Source: JALZCH01 sp036387135
GTDB taxonomy: Bacteria > Acidobacteriota > Blastocatellia > Pyrinomonadales > Pyrinomonadaceae
DNA length: 64,000 nucleotides
Direction: 5' to 3'
Assembly: GCA_036387135.1 (NCBI GenBank)
Contig: DASVUH010000018.1
Coordinates: 62,001-126,000 of the forward strand
The notes beneath the pieces were generated by a model that made no database searches, had not been told where the DNA came from, and was given only the letters and a program-made list of their open reading frames with translations. Position 1 is the first letter of the stretch; the number at the start of each line of letters is the position of its first letter. Shown in pieces: positions 26,545 to 34,106 of the stretch. Position numbers and translations under genes: made by a program.

Positions 26545-28140
26545 GTGATTAAGGAACCGAGAGACGCCGCGGCGGTTGTTTTGTTAAAACACGGAACGAG
26601 CGCTGAAAATCCCCAGATTTGCTGTGTCAAGCGCAACGCGAATTTGAGTTTTCTACCCGGCTGGAACGCTTTTCCCGGCGGCAAGCTCGAAAAATCGGAT
26701 TACGAAACGGCAGTTGAAAACTGCGCGGACGAAGAACTCGCCGCACTGATTGTCTGCGCGGCGCGCGAAACGTTTGAAGAAACCGGAGTTTTGCTTTGCA
26801 GGGGCGGCGACAAATTAACGAGAGGGCAGCGCGCTTCTTTACACGATGATTTATGTTCAGGCAGAGAAACTTTTGCCGAAATTCTCAAAGGCTGGGATTT
26901 GTGGCTCGATGCCGGAGATTTTCAATTTGTCGGCGCCTGGACGACTCCGCCGTTTTCTCCCGTGCGTTTCAAAACGCGCTTTTTTCTTGCCGTTTGCCCG
27001 CCGAAACAAACTCCTTTTGCCGCCAGCGGCGAGCTTGAAACGGTTGAATTTATCCACGCCGAAGTTGCTCTGAAAAAATGGCAAAACGGCGAAATTTTGT
27101 GCGCTCCGCCGATTCTTAATACGTTTCGCGTTTTCGGCGGGGAAATTGAACCGCCGAGACGCAGAGACGCCGAGAAAAACACGGGAAATAATAGAAGCCA
27201 AAATCTCAATGACTCTTTCTTAATCTCTGCGTCTCTGCGTCTCGGCGGTGAAAATCCAGTTGAAAAATTGCTCGCCTTAGCAAAAATCGAAGGCGAGCAT
27301 CCGCGCAAAATCGAATTCAATCCGCGTTTTACCTGTTTTCCGCTCAGAACAAAAACTCTGCCGCCCGCGACACACACAAATTGTTTTGTCGTAGGACGCC
27401 GTGAATTTGTTGTCATTGATGCTGCTGCGCCGGAAGAGTCGGAACAAACGGCTTTGCACAAATTCATTGATTCGATTGCCGAGCGCGGCGGCGTTTGCAG
27501 AGGAATCATCGTTTCGCATTTTCATCAAGACCACACGGGCGGCGAAATCGCTCTCAAAAAACATTTGCGCGAAAATTTCAATCAACAAGCGCCGCTTTTA
27601 ACACATCACGCGACGGCGGAAAATTTGCCGGAAATCGAATTCGACGGATTTTTGCAAGACGGCGACGAATTCGATTTAAAAGACGAAAACGGGGCGCAGT
27701 TCAAGCTCGAAACGCTTCACGCGCCGGGTCATGCGCGCGGGCATCTTTGCTTTTACGACCGTGAAATCGGATTTTTATTATCGAGCGATAACGTCATCGG
27801 CGCAGGGTCGGTTTTGATTGCGCCGCCTGAAGGCAATATGCGTGATTATTTAAATTCGCTTGAAAAAATGCGTGATTTGCCGAATCTGCGTTTCTTATGC
27901 GGCTCGCACGGTTCGGCGCTCGCGAATGCGCGTGAAAAAATCGAAAATTATATCCAACATCGGTTGATGCGCGAGCAAAAGATTTTGGAAGCGTGGAAAA
28001 CAGGCGCGCGAACGCCGCGCGAAATTGTCGAGCGAGTTTATACCGATGTTAAGTCGGAGCTTTGGTTATGGGCGGAAAAATCGGTCCAAGCGCATCTCGA
28101 AAAATTGCAGACCGACGGCTTGTTGATTGTTAACGGTTAA
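26545..28140 (+). CDS. Nudix hydrolase fused to metallo-beta-lactamase-fold hydrolase
   Basis: 531 residues from a GTG at 26545; no ATG is nearby. Residues about 8-195 are a Nudix domain. Its Nudix box is split: GGKLEKSDYETAVENC, then AARETFEETGVLL, with an insertion of about 19 residues between the GxxxxxE and REXXEEXGU halves, as in NUDT19/7-like acyl-CoA Nudix enzymes. Residues about 290-510 are a metallo-beta-lactamase domain with SHFHQDHTGG (HxHxDH), APGHARGH and GSHGS, LACTB2-like. The domains are joined by a linker of about 35 residues that is itself encoded by an inverted-repeat element (27150-27249). Substrates unknown. Confidence 0.82.
   Translation: MIKEPRDAAAVVLLKHGTSAENPQICCVKRNANLSFLPGWNAFPGGKLEKSDYETAVENCADEELAALIVCAARETFEETGVLLCRGGDKLTRGQRASLHDDLCSGRETFAEILKGWDLWLDAGDFQFVGAWTTPPFSPVRFKTRFFLAVCPPKQTPFAASGELETVEFIHAEVALKKWQNGEILCAPPILNTFRVFGGEIEPPRRRDAEKNTGNNRSQNLNDSFLISASLRLGGENPVEKLLALAKIEGEHPRKIEFNPRFTCFPLRTKTLPPATHTNCFVVGRREFVVIDAAAPEESEQTALHKFIDSIAERGGVCRGIIVSHFHQDHTGGEIALKKHLRENFNQQAPLLTHHATAENLPEIEFDGFLQDGDEFDLKDENGAQFKLETLHAPGHARGHLCFYDREIGFLLSSDNVIGAGSVLIAPPEGNMRDYLNSLEKMRDLPNLRFLCGSHGSALANAREKIENYIQHRLMREQKILEAWKTGARTPREIVERVYTDVKSELWLWAEKSVQAHLEKLQTDGLLIVNG
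27150..27249 (+). repeat. Array palindrome inside the Nudix-MBL coding sequence
   Basis: Arms 27150-27174 and 27225-27249 are a 25-bp inverted repeat with one mismatch, using units CGAGACGCAGAGACGC. The whole element (about 100 bp) is in frame with the gene and encodes an Arg/Ser-rich linker between the two domains. Its sequence class matches the elements at 26472 and 50796. Confidence 0.9.
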
Positions 28141-28196
28141 TTGTTAATCATTGCGTTTGTAAAATTGCAGTCAACGATTAATTATTAACAATTAAC
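28122..28196. repeat. GTTAATT-type heptamer array palindrome at the Nudix-MBL stop
   Basis: The left arm (28122-28153) starts inside the last codons of the Nudix-MBL gene and covers its stop; the right arm (28172-28196) ends 6 nt before the next start codon. Units are GTTAATT-like heptamers on both arms. Confidence 0.75.
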
Positions 28197-28202
28197 AAAT
28201 TT

Positions 28203-29162
28203 ATGAAGATTCATTCAATTTCGGTTCCAACTCCTTTTTATGTCGGCGACACCAATGTTTATCTGATTGCCGAAGACCCGTTGACGATTGTTGATGTCGG
28301 ACCGAAAACCAAAGAAGCCGCCGCTGCTCTACGCGAAGGCTTGCGAAAACTGGGTTTTAGATTTTCCGACATCCGGCGGATTTTGCTCACTCACGCTCAC
28401 GAAGACCATTGCGGTCTGGCAAAACAGGTTCGCGATGAAGCGAAAAACGCGGAAATTCTCGTTCACAACTGGGAAACCGGGCATCTTTTTGGGCGTTCGG
28501 GAAGAGCCGAAGACCGCAATTTGATGTTTCGCGCCGGAGTTCCCGACGAAGTTTCGACCGAGTTGGAACAGCTTTACGGCGGAATCGCGCTTCTGACCGA
28601 CGCGCTCGAAGACAATGAATTTTCCGAGCTGCAAGACGAAATGGAACTCGAATTTGAAAGCGGCTGCCTGCGCGTTCTGCACACGCCCGGACACACGCCC
28701 GGCTCCTGCTCTTTTTTGCGCGAAGCAAACCGCACGATTCTCGCCGGCGACTGCGTTTTAAAACGCATCACGCCAAACCCGATTCTCTCGCCCGATCCGA
28801 TAAATCCCGAAAAACGCTTTCAATCGCTCGGCGAATTTCTGGTCAGTCTCGCCCGCCTTCGCAGCTTTGCCCCGACTCTGGTTTTGGGCGGACACGGCGA
28901 GCCGGTTCACGATTTCGAGGAAATCTTTAACCGCTACGTCCGCGCCATCAACGAACGTCAAACGCGCATTTTAAATTTAATCGGAAAACAAGGCGCAAAC
29001 GCCTGGGAAATCGCCCAAAAGCTTTTTCCCGACGCGATTGACCGTGATGTGCATCGTTTTCTGGCGATTTCCGAATCAATCGCGCATCTCGACTACGCCG
29101 AAACCGAAGGCAAAATCACGGTTGAATTAAAAGATGGAGTAGAGTTTTATCGAAAACTATAA
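28203..29162 (+). CDS. MBL-fold metallo-hydrolase
   Basis: 319 residues, no signal peptide. Zinc motif LTHAHEDHCG (HxHxDH) at about 63-72, TPGHTPGS near 162, a conserved Asp in AGDCV and GGHGEPV near 238. The C-terminal roughly 75 residues (from about 245) form a winged-helix-like segment, as in LACTB2-type and other MBL hydrolases with a C-terminal DNA/RNA-binding-type tail. Glyoxalase II-like or RNase-like activity are both possible. It follows the fused Nudix-MBL protein in the same direction with a 62-bp gap containing an array palindrome; the two MBL domains may be related in function. Confidence 0.82.
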   Translation: MKIHSISVPTPFYVGDTNVYLIAEDPLTIVDVGPKTKEAAAALREGLRKLGFRFSDIRRILLTHAHEDHCGLAKQVRDEAKNAEILVHNWETGHLFGRSGRAEDRNLMFRAGVPDEVSTELEQLYGGIALLTDALEDNEFSELQDEMELEFESGCLRVLHTPGHTPGSCSFLREANRTILAGDCVLKRITPNPILSPDPINPEKRFQSLGEFLVSLARLRSFAPTLVLGGHGEPVHDFEEIFNRYVRAINERQTRILNLIGKQGANAWEIAQKLFPDAIDRDVHRFLAISESIAHLDYAETEGKITVELKDGVEFYRKL

Positions 29163-29295
29163 TTACGAATCCGTGCATTTTCTCTGTTTTGCTAATACAA
29201 ATAAAGGCTAAAAAAACAAGGATTTGACGGCAGGGGCAAAAACTCGTTACCTTTTCTTAAATCGAAAAAAGCAGTTTTACGAATAGAATTTTAAA

Positions 29296-29658
29296 ATGGA
29301 CGCTAATCAATTAGAAAATTACAAAAAACAACTTTTAGAGCAGCGCGACCGGCTGGTCGGGCAGCTTAATGAAAATCAACGGCAGAGCTTTGAATTCGGG
29401 TTGGAGGAAATGCCGGACCCGGTTGACGCGGCGGTGCAGGATCGTTCGCAAACGATTTTGCTTTCGATTTCCGAATCCGAGCGCGATTTAATTGATCAAA
29501 TTGACGAAGCCTTGCAGCGAATTGAACTCGGCAGTTACGGAATTTGCGTAAATTGCGGGCGTGATATTGCCGTCGCCAGAATCGAGGCGGTGCCGTATGC
29601 GCGTTATTGTATGAATTGTCAGGAAAAATTGGAGCGCGGCGAGCTTGACGAGGAATAA
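29296..29658 (+). CDS. DksA/TraR family zinc-finger protein
   Basis: 120 residues. N-terminal coiled-coil region (residues about 1-75, many E/R/Q), then a C4 zinc finger CVNCGRDI ... CMNC. Such proteins bind the secondary channel of RNA polymerase and modulate transcription (DksA, TraR, YocK type). Short length and the missing second coiled-coil half place it with the TraR/YocK branch rather than full DksA. The gene stands 12 bp from a convergent receiver gene. Confidence 0.82.
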   Translation: MDANQLENYKKQLLEQRDRLVGQLNENQRQSFEFGLEEMPDPVDAAVQDRSQTILLSISESERDLIDQIDEALQRIELGSYGICVNCGRDIAVARIEAVPYARYCMNCQEKLERGELDEE

Positions 29659-29669
29659 AAAAGGCGGAA

Positions 29670-30047
29670 TCAGTTTACCGAAGTTAATTGTTTTATCGTT
29701 TGCACGAGATTGTCCAAGCCTTTAGGTTTTGTCAGAAATGCCTGGACATTTGCTTGTGATAAGTTGTTTTGAGTTGTTTGCCGGGCGTCCGCCGAGTAAA
29801 TGATGATTGGCGTGTCGCCGTCAAACTGCCGGATGCGCCGAAAAAGCTCGACTTTCTCGTCTTCTCCCTTTAGCCACAAATCGAGCAAATAGAGGTCAAA
29901 CTTTTCTCCGTGCGCCAATTCCAGAGCTTGGACGCTCGATTGCGCTGAGACTACTTCAAAACCTGCTTGACCTAGAAAAACGCTCAGCATTGTGCAGGTA
30001 TCTTCGTCGTCGTCAACGCATAAAATACGTTTCCTGACTTGAGACAT
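29670..30047 (-). CDS. Stand-alone response-regulator receiver domain
   Basis: 125 residues from the ATG at 30047; an upstream TTG would extend it by eight. It consists of one receiver domain: RILCVDDDEDT at the start, phospho-acceptor Asp in DLYLLDLW near 54, a conserved Thr/Ser region IIIYSADAR and Lys in LTKPKG. No output domain is present, so it is a CheY/Spo0F-like phosphate relay. No kinase gene is adjacent; the orphan kinase at 8.5-11.4 kb is a candidate partner, by inference only. Confidence 0.85.
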   Translation of the reverse strand: MSQVRKRILCVDDDEDTCTMLSVFLGQAGFEVVSAQSSVQALELAHGEKFDLYLLDLWLKGEDEKVELFRRIRQFDGDTPIIIYSADARQTTQNNLSQANVQAFLTKPKGLDNLVQTIKQLTSVN

Positions 30048-30243
30048 AAATGAACTGTTTTTAAATGGCAACTTTGCGAGAATCTTATCCAGATTAAAAG
30101 CTAAAAAATTAGGAGTCTGTTTCCCAGCGAACAGAAAAAGGTTTTTTTTTAGTGCTAAATGATTATCGCCACATTATTTCCTTGCGGAAAATTTTTTGAG
30201 ACAAAATCTCTTTTGCTTTGCTTTAAAAGCGTTCCCGTGTTTT

Positions 30244-30993
30244 ATGTCCAAAGCGAGACGTTTACATTATCTGAACAAGAATTTTATTCTTGCCCAGCTT
30301 CCGCCGGACGAGATTGAATCTCTACAGCCCGCGATGCAGATGGCTCGGATGACGCCGGAAGATTTGATTTTTCGAGCCAACGAGCGTGTCGAATACGTTT
30401 ATTTTCCGATTACGGCGATGCTTTCCTGGATTGCGACGACGAGCGAAGGCGAGCGCGTCGAAGTCGGCGTCGTCGGCTGGGAAGGAATGGTCGGCGTGCC
30501 GGAAATGCTCGGCTACAGCATCGCGCCGTTTACGGTTGAAGTCGAACTGCCGGGCGATGTCGTCCGCATTCGCGCCGAGGTTTTCAGACGCACTTTCGAG
30601 CGCGTTTCGCTGATTCAAAATCTGCTTTTCCGCTATTATTTCACCGCGCACACGCAGCTCGCGCAATCGTGCGTCTGCAATCGCTTTCACACGGTCGAAG
30701 AGCGAATGAATCGCTGGCTGCTGATGGCGCACGACCGCTGCGACGGCGACGAGCTGGCGCTGACGCAGGAAATCTTAGCCGGAATGATCGGCGCGCGACG
30801 ACCTGCGGTGAGCATCGTTTTGGGAAATCTGCAAAAGGCGGGTTTGATCCGAATCGAGCGCGGGCGCATTACGATTCTCCAGCGCGAAAAAATGGAAGAA
30901 TCGGCTTGCGAGTGTTACCGGGTTATCCGCGAAGCGTTCGACCATTTTATCGAAGACTACCAATCATCGGTCAACGGTTTTCACGGCGCGTAA
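30244..30993 (+). CDS. Crp/Fnr-type transcriptional regulator
   Basis: 249 residues from the ATG at 30244 (MSKARRLHYLNKNF). N-terminal cupin-like effector domain (residues about 10-135; VEYVYFPITAML, GDVVRI) and a C-terminal winged helix (about 150-220, with AGMIGARRPAVSIVLGNLQKAGLIRIERG) typical of HTH_Crp_2. The cAMP-phosphate motif and the Fnr cysteine cluster are not evident, so the ligand is unknown. It lies divergent from the receiver gene, which could share regulation. Confidence 0.82.
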   Translation: MSKARRLHYLNKNFILAQLPPDEIESLQPAMQMARMTPEDLIFRANERVEYVYFPITAMLSWIATTSEGERVEVGVVGWEGMVGVPEMLGYSIAPFTVEVELPGDVVRIRAEVFRRTFERVSLIQNLLFRYYFTAHTQLAQSCVCNRFHTVEERMNRWLLMAHDRCDGDELALTQEILAGMIGARRPAVSIVLGNLQKAGLIRIERGRITILQREKMEESACECYRVIREAFDHFIEDYQSSVNGFHGA

Positions 30994-31005
30994 ATCTCCC
31001 GCAAA

Positions 31006-31296
31006 TCAATCAACAAAATCAACCGAAACAACGTGCTCCGCAATTTCTTTGCCAAGCGCCGCGACCTTTTGATGTTCAGCGTTTTCCGTATAAACGTCGA
31101 GCGCCCGCCGGTCGGCAAAAGTTGCGACAAGTCCGGTGTCGTAAGAACGCGGCAAATCAAGCATGTCCGCGCCGACGTTGAGACTGATAATTTCAGGAAT
31201 AAAATTCACAAGATTTTTGAGCGAACGGCGATGTTCTTCCCGCTGCTCTTCGGTAATTTCAGGTTTATATTTCCAAACGACAATATGAGTCAACAT
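31006..31296 (-). CDS. Dabb family (stress-responsive alpha/beta barrel) protein
   Basis: 96 residues. Conserved dimeric alpha-beta barrel start: MLTHIVVWKYKPEITEEQ, then FIPEIISLNVGAD and DVYTENAEHQKV. Dabb proteins are cytoplasmic dimers of uncertain function, some stress-induced. It lies only 4 bp beyond the upstream O-antigen ligase gene, so it is probably co-transcribed with it. Confidence 0.8.
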   Translation of the reverse strand: MLTHIVVWKYKPEITEEQREEHRRSLKNLVNFIPEIISLNVGADMLDLPRSYDTGLVATFADRRALDVYTENAEHQKVAALGKEIAEHVVSVDFVD

Positions 31297-31300
31297 TTTC

Positions 31301-32833
31301 TTATTGATTATTAAAGTTTAAATTCGGGTCTCGCATATGCCAAAGGGCGAGCGCGATTCCCATTATTAAATAAAAAATCTTGGCAACTTCGCCGTCGCCC
31401 AAATTATAATGCATAAAACCGGCGGCAAAAAATCCCAAAAGTCCGCCGAAAGCGCCAAGCAAAATTCCCCGTTCAACTGATTTTTCAGCATAATTTTTGA
31501 TTGTCTGCAAAACGGTTTTGGCGTATCGAAAAACCGCCAGCAACCACAAAAACAGAGCCGCCAGCCCGGTTTCAACCGCGATTTGCAGCGGCGTCGAATG
31601 AAAATGTCCCGGCGGCAGAGTGCAGTTGGCAAACAAGCCCCATTCGCATCTGAAACGTTTTTGCGCGTCAATCCCGACACCGACCAGCAAATGGCGCGGC
31701 GATTTAATCAGCAAATCAAAGGCTTCGCGCCAGACGGTCGTGCGCCAGGAGGTTGATGTGATTGAGTCGTTAGAACTGTCAACAAACCCGGTGTTGCGCG
31801 TTTGCTGCAAATAAACGAAAGTCACAAGGGCGAGCGGCAAAGCGAGGGCAAGAAGCGATAAAAAAACTTTACGGCTCGCTCCAAGCAGAAAAATCGCCGC
31901 CGCCGAAATCAGAAATCCGCCCTGCGAAGCCCGCGTTGCGGTTAAGAGCAGCGCGGCGCTCATTCCCGCCAGGGAAACAAGCAGCAAAATTGCGAGTCTG
32001 GATTTTTTGTCGGGCAAAGTCAGCAAAATGCCGAGCGCGAGCGACATTATCAATTGCAGAGCTTCGGAATAAGTCGTGTAATGACTGTAAAAACCCTGCG
32101 AGCGCCAATTATAGCTGCGTTTCCATGTTTCAAAACCCAGCATTTCCTGCGCGCTGGCGTTTCGTTTCAAATCCGCCGTGTCGAGATCGAGCGTGAGGTA
32201 AAAATCGGGGCGATAAAAGACTATCTGAATTTTCTCGTTTTCGCGGACGGCAGTTTCGATTTGCTCAGGTCGCCAAAGCTTTTTGCGGTTGACGGAAACC
32301 AGAGTGTCACCGTCGTTGAGCTGAACGACGCTGTTAATTGCGGCGGGATTAACACCGTAAATCTGTAGCCCGCGCCCCATTGCGCGTTCGATAAAAGTCC
32401 AGCCGACCGTCACCGTCGCTGCGAAAAGCAACACGCCGACAATGAATTTAATTGATTTCGGATTGAGCAGATTTTGCGCGACGAGATAAACGATCAGAAA
32501 ATGCGCGAAGCCTTTTACGCGGTCAAACGACAAATCCGGCGCGTAGGAAAATGCGGAAGAAAGGACGCTCCATAAGAAAAAACCGACGAGCGCAAAATCG
32601 AGCGGCGTGCGAAAAAGTCGTGGACGCGGGCGCACAAAAAGGCGGATTCCCCAAAAGACGACACCGGAGATCCAACCGATATTCGTCACCGCAATCGAAA
32701 TCGGCGCGGCGAGCGCGGTCAAAAAAATGCAGCCGTAAACTAGCCGGTCAAGCCAAATTGCCAGCGGATTTCCGACGCTTTCCGCGCGAATCGGAAAAAG
32801 CGAATCGAAAAAATTAAGAAAAGATTGCCGCAT
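31301..32833 (-). CDS. O-antigen ligase/polymerase (Wzy/WaaL-like) with PDZ-like insert
   Basis: 510 residues, integral membrane protein with about ten or more helices (first at about 25-50, LVYGCIFLTALAAPISIAV). The PF04932-type core includes LLLVSLAGMSAALLLTATRASQGG near 282-306 and a periplasmic loop with HFHSTPLQIAVETG near 420. Between helices, residues about 172-235 form an extracytoplasmic module reading GDTLVSVNRKKLWRPEQIETAV, which resembles a PDZ domain. This is unusual for a ligase. It probably joins or transfers polysaccharide chains at the periplasmic face of the inner membrane. Confidence 0.72.
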   Translation of the reverse strand: MRQSFLNFFDSLFPIRAESVGNPLAIWLDRLVYGCIFLTALAAPISIAVTNIGWISGVVFWGIRLFVRPRPRLFRTPLDFALVGFFLWSVLSSAFSYAPDLSFDRVKGFAHFLIVYLVAQNLLNPKSIKFIVGVLLFAATVTVGWTFIERAMGRGLQIYGVNPAAINSVVQLNDGDTLVSVNRKKLWRPEQIETAVRENEKIQIVFYRPDFYLTLDLDTADLKRNASAQEMLGFETWKRSYNWRSQGFYSHYTTYSEALQLIMSLALGILLTLPDKKSRLAILLLVSLAGMSAALLLTATRASQGGFLISAAAIFLLGASRKVFLSLLALALPLALVTFVYLQQTRNTGFVDSSNDSITSTSWRTTVWREAFDLLIKSPRHLLVGVGIDAQKRFRCEWGLFANCTLPPGHFHSTPLQIAVETGLAALFLWLLAVFRYAKTVLQTIKNYAEKSVERGILLGAFGGLLGFFAAGFMHYNLGDGEVAKIFYLIMGIALALWHMRDPNLNFNNQ

Positions 32834-32860
32834 TGTTTGAGCCGAAACGTGCTGAATCGT

Positions 32861-33310
32861 TTAGCCTTCTTCGCACCATTTCCGCGTGACTTCGTGACGA
32901 TATTGAAACATTTTTTCGAGCTTTGGCAAAACCGCAAACGGCGCGGCTATTTTGCCCAAAAAACCAAAAGGCGGCTCAAACTCGATTTCGTCTCTTAAAA
33001 TTGCGCCTTCGGCGCGCGGCAAAACGATGTGGCGATGACGCCACGATTTGAACGGACCGGAAATCTGCACGTCTTCAAACTCTCGCGGCGGTTCGTATTT
33101 CGTATGCTCGGCGATCCATTGCTTGGAAAAAATGCCGAAAATCTTGATCGCGATGATTGCTCGCTCGCCCGTGTCCAGACTCTGCGCGGCTTGAATTATT
33201 CGCGCATTTTCCCACGGCGGCGTCAGGCGTTTGATCGCGTCCGGCAATTCGTGAAACGCGAAAACTCGTTCCGGCGCAGCTTTGATAATTGATTCTTTGA
33301 CGAATTTCAC
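32861..33310 (-). CDS. SRPBCC family protein
   Basis: 149 residues from a GTG. START/Bet v1-like ligand fold: first strand FVKESIIKAAPERVFAF, then IKRLTPPWENARI and a central ISGPFKSWRHRHIV. The last third has GAILRDEIEFEPPFGFLG. This is the small SRPBCC/cyclase-type protein often fused to SDR-type domains of TIGR01777. It is a single gene; ligand unknown. Upstream lies the array palindrome at 33326-33423. Confidence 0.7.
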   Translation of the reverse strand: MKFVKESIIKAAPERVFAFHELPDAIKRLTPPWENARIIQAAQSLDTGERAIIAIKIFGIFSKQWIAEHTKYEPPREFEDVQISGPFKSWRHRHIVLPRAEGAILRDEIEFEPPFGFLGKIAAPFAVLPKLEKMFQYRHEVTRKWCEEG

Positions 33311-33325
33311 AAATAAAAATTCACT

Positions 33326-33423
33326 CCGCGCCCTTTGCGTTTAACCTTCGCGCTCTTTGCGTTTAAGTTTTCTTCAGAATTAAACCGCAAAGGGCGCAAA
33401 GATTTTACGCAAAGGACGCGAAG
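33326..33423. repeat. Array palindrome of GCGTTTAA/CCTTCGCG units
   Basis: The left arm (33326-33366) contains CCCTTTGCGTTTAA and CTCTTTGCGTTTAA; the right arm (33380-33423) is the near complement, with CCGCAAAGGGCGCAAAG. It fills the gap between the SRPBCC gene start and the aroK stop. Confidence 0.85.
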
Positions 33424-33449
33424 AAGAATTTAATTCTTAATTTTCAAGT

Positions 33450-34025
33450 TCATTTACTTAACTGCAAAATTTTTTCGGCGATTGTTTCGGGCGAATCTTG
33501 TTCGGCGATTTCGATTCGCAAATCAGATTCGGCGTAGATTTTCTGCCGTTTATTAAAGAGCTTGCGCGCCTCCGTTTTTTTTGTTGCGAGCGGGCGCAAG
33601 CCGTTTTCTCTTTTGATTCGCGCCCAGCATAGCTCAAACGGCGCGTCGAGCCAAACGCTAACAAAACCGGAATCGCGGGCGGTTTGGCGGTTTTCTTCAA
33701 TCGTCCACGCGCCGCCGCCGAGCGCGACGACGCGAATTGTTTTGCCCGCCAAAACTTCCCGCAACGCGGCGGTCTCGATTTCACGAAAAACCGTTTCGCC
33801 GAATTTTTCAAACAACTCAGCGATAGATTTGCGCTCTGTGGTTTCGATGATTTCGTCCAAATCAACCCACTGACAATTTAGTTTTTCAGCCAGTGCCGCC
33901 GCGACGGAAGTTTTGCCCGCGCCCATAAATCCGAGAAACACTACGCCCGGAAAATTCGTTTTACTTTTGCCGGATTTAGTTTTCGGTGCGGGAGTTTTTT
34001 TGCCGGATGATGTTTTTGTTTTCAT
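33450..34025 (-). CDS. aroK: Shikimate kinase
   Basis: 191 residues. After a lysine-rich N-terminal tail of about 25 residues comes the P-loop GFMGAGKTSVAA, then shikimate-site motifs WVDLDEIIE and a conserved VVALGGGAW. RPLA (LRPLATKK) near the C-terminus marks the lid. It phosphorylates shikimate with ATP in aromatic amino-acid synthesis. The Lys/Pro-rich tail is not part of the usual enzyme (about 170 residues) and may be accessory. It is divergent from dxs, 81 bp apart. Confidence 0.9.
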   Translation of the reverse strand: MKTKTSSGKKTPAPKTKSGKSKTNFPGVVFLGFMGAGKTSVAAALAEKLNCQWVDLDEIIETTERKSIAELFEKFGETVFREIETAALREVLAGKTIRVVALGGGAWTIEENRQTARDSGFVSVWLDAPFELCWARIKRENGLRPLATKKTEARKLFNKRQKIYAESDLRIEIAEQDSPETIAEKILQLSK

Positions 34026-34106
34026 TTGAAACGCTCAAAATAACTCTCTTACATTTACCATTTTTCACAAGCGCGTTAAAATGTCGTTTGGTCACGACGA
34101 TTATTT

